Shown: in pieces, positions 35,384-36,819 of the stretch
Layout of the letters: each line of letters starts with the position of its first letter
Position numbering within the stretch: position 1 is the stretch's first letter
Assembly (NCBI GenBank): GCA_003560875.1
Contig: PWJQ01000040.1
Location: 1 to 36,819 of the forward strand
From: Methanomassiliicoccaceae archaeon
Lineage (GTDB): Archaea > Thermoplasmatota > Thermoplasmata > Methanomassiliicoccales > Methanomethylophilaceae
Direction of reading: 5' to 3'
DNA length: 36,819 nt
Notes under the pieces: generated by a model
Told to the model about the DNA's origin: nothing
Databases searched by the model: none
Seen by the model: the letters and a program-made list of their open reading frames with translations, nothing else
Position numbers and translations under genes: made by a program

Positions 35384-36819
35384 GTGCCCAGATCGGACAT
35401 CATATTGCTGCACGCCCCGAGCGTATACGACTTCCGTAAGAAGCCCATCTTCTACGGTCCGGTGAGCGATGTCGTGCCGTCATCCCCGGTTTTCGAGATG
35501 TATCCCATCGGCTTCATGACCATCTCCACCCACCTGGAGAAGGCAGGGTACCGCACCCGGATAGTGAACCTGGCGGTGCAGATGCTGGCCGATGAGGAAT
35601 TCGACGTCGAACGCCGCATCCGCAGCCTGGATGCCGAGGTGTTCGCCATAGACCTGCACTGGATGCCGCACGCCCATGGGGCCTTGGAGATCGCCAAGTT
35701 GGTGAAGTCCATACATCCCCATGCCAAGGTCCAGCTGGGCGGTTTCTCGGCGACCTATTTCCACGAGGAGCTGATGCAGCGGCCCGAGGTCGACTTCGTC
35801 ATGCGCGGTGACTCCACCGAGCTACCGCAGGTGGAGTTCATGGACGCCCTGACCGGCGACGGCGACTTCTCCCAGGTCCCGAACCTGTGCTGGAAGGACA
35901 AGGACGGCAAGGTGGTCATCAACCCTCTGAGTTTCATACCCGATTCATTGGACTATGTGGAGTTCGACTACGGCACCATGATCAAGAACACCATGAGGAA
36001 CATGGACATCAAAGGCGCCCTCCCTTGGCTGGGATGGGACAAGCTGCCCCTTACCTCGGTGTTCACCGTGCGCGGCTGTTGCTACAACTGCTCCCAATGC
36101 GGCGGTTCCGCCGCCGCCGGCAAGACATTCCTCTGCCGTCGTCGTCCCGCCTTCCGCAGCCCCGAGAAGCTGGCCGAGGACATCGAGCGCATAGGGGAGT
36201 ACCTGGCATCACCGGTGTTCATAATCGGGGACGTGCGCCAGGGAGGGAAGGATTACGCTGAACGCCTTTTCAAAGGCATCAAGGAGAGGGGTGTGGACAA
36301 CCATATAGCCATGGAGATGTTCCACCCCGGCGACCGTGACTTCTACCGCATGGCCGAGGATGCCCTGGGCGAGTACTCGCTGGAGTTCTCCCCCGAGTCC
36401 CAGGACCAGTCGGTGCGCAGCAACATCAGCCCCCTGGGCGATTTCGACAACTCGGAAATGACCAAGACGATACGCAAGGCCTTCGATCACGGATGTCAGC
36501 GTTACGACCTGTTCTTCATGATAGGCCTCCCCGAACAGACCAGGGAGTCGGCCCTCGGCATCTCCGATTACTCCCGCAGCCTATGGAACAGCCTCGACAA
36601 CGACCAGCGGCTCTTCGTCTACTCGGCGCCCTTCGCGCCCTTCGTGGACCCGGGCAGCAAGGCCTTCGAGGACCCGGAGAAATACGGCTACCGCTTCTTC
36701 GCCCGCACATTGGAGGAGCACCGTCAGCTGCTCGACTCACCGTCATGGAAGTACGTGCTGTCCTATGAGACCGAGTGGTTGACTAGGGACGAGATCGCAC
36801 GGACATCCTACGACGTGGC
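35384..36819 (+). CDS. B12-binding domain/radical SAM protein, Ta0216-like family (truncated by window end)
   Basis: Open frame from GTG 35384 with no stop to 36819: PRSDIILLHAPSVYDFRKKPIFYGPVSDVVPSSPVFEMYPIGFMTISTHLEKAGY..., CxxxCxxC motif in RGCCYNCSQCGGS. Absent from the supplied ORF track. Confidence 0.82.
   Translation, partial: MPRSDIILLHAPSVYDFRKKPIFYGPVSDVVPSSPVFEMYPIGFMTISTHLEKAGYRTRIVNLAVQMLADEEFDVERRIRSLDAEVFAIDLHWMPHAHGALEIAKLVKSIHPHAKVQLGGFSATYFHEELMQRPEVDFVMRGDSTELPQVEFMDALTGDGDFSQVPNLCWKDKDGKVVINPLSFIPDSLDYVEFDYGTMIKNTMRNMDIKGALPWLGWDKLPLTSVFTVRGCCYNCSQCGGSAAAGKTFLCRRRPAFRSPEKLAEDIERIGEYLASPVFIIGDVRQGGKDYAERLFKGIKERGVDNHIAMEMFHPGDRDFYRMAEDALGEYSLEFSPESQDQSVRSNISPLGDFDNSEMTKTIRKAFDHGCQRYDLFFMIGLPEQTRESALGISDYSRSLWNSLDNDQRLFVYSAPFAPFVDPGSKAFEDPEKYGYRFFARTLEEHRQLLDSPSWKYVLSYETEWLTRDEIARTSYDV

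Noticed and set aside
1-36819. CRISPR array, transposon or prophage
   Set aside because: No regularly spaced repeats, transposase, integrase or phage structural genes seen on reading; all genes look like chromosomal metabolic/informational genes.

Overview
The window is a dense archaeal chromosome segment with no rRNA, tRNA, CRISPR or mobile element that I could support. Gene content (thermosome, PCNA, TFS, Alba, Taw2, DUF2240, a Ta0216-family B12/radical-SAM protein, methanogenesis marker protein 11) suggests Thermoplasmatota, probably a Methanomassiliicoccales-like methanogen; this placement is inference. Four blocks stand out. (1) A chaperone block: thermosome, then grpE-dnaK-dnaJ. (2) A complete AMP/RuBisCO module on the minus strand (R15P isomerase, form III RbcL, AMP phosphorylase), followed further along by a transketolase (split)/transaldolase cluster. 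(3) A folate-type C1 island at about 24.4-32.0 kb: purH, a MeTr/AcsE-like pterin:corrinoid methyltransferase, metV-metF, fhs and folD. This is the methyl branch of a bacterial-style tetrahydrofolate Wood-Ljungdahl pathway in an archaeal context, with an HdrB/HdrC-like pair just upstream. (4) An RNA/methanogenesis-marker block: KptA, DUF2797, marker 11, UppS and a B12-radical SAM protein. Other points of note are a frameshifted RNase H/RuvC-like gene, an RNase III-domain protein in an archaeon with a catalytic Asp apparently replaced, several perfect inverted repeats at promoter positions, and a B12-radical-SAM gene that runs off the window end and is missing from the ORF track.
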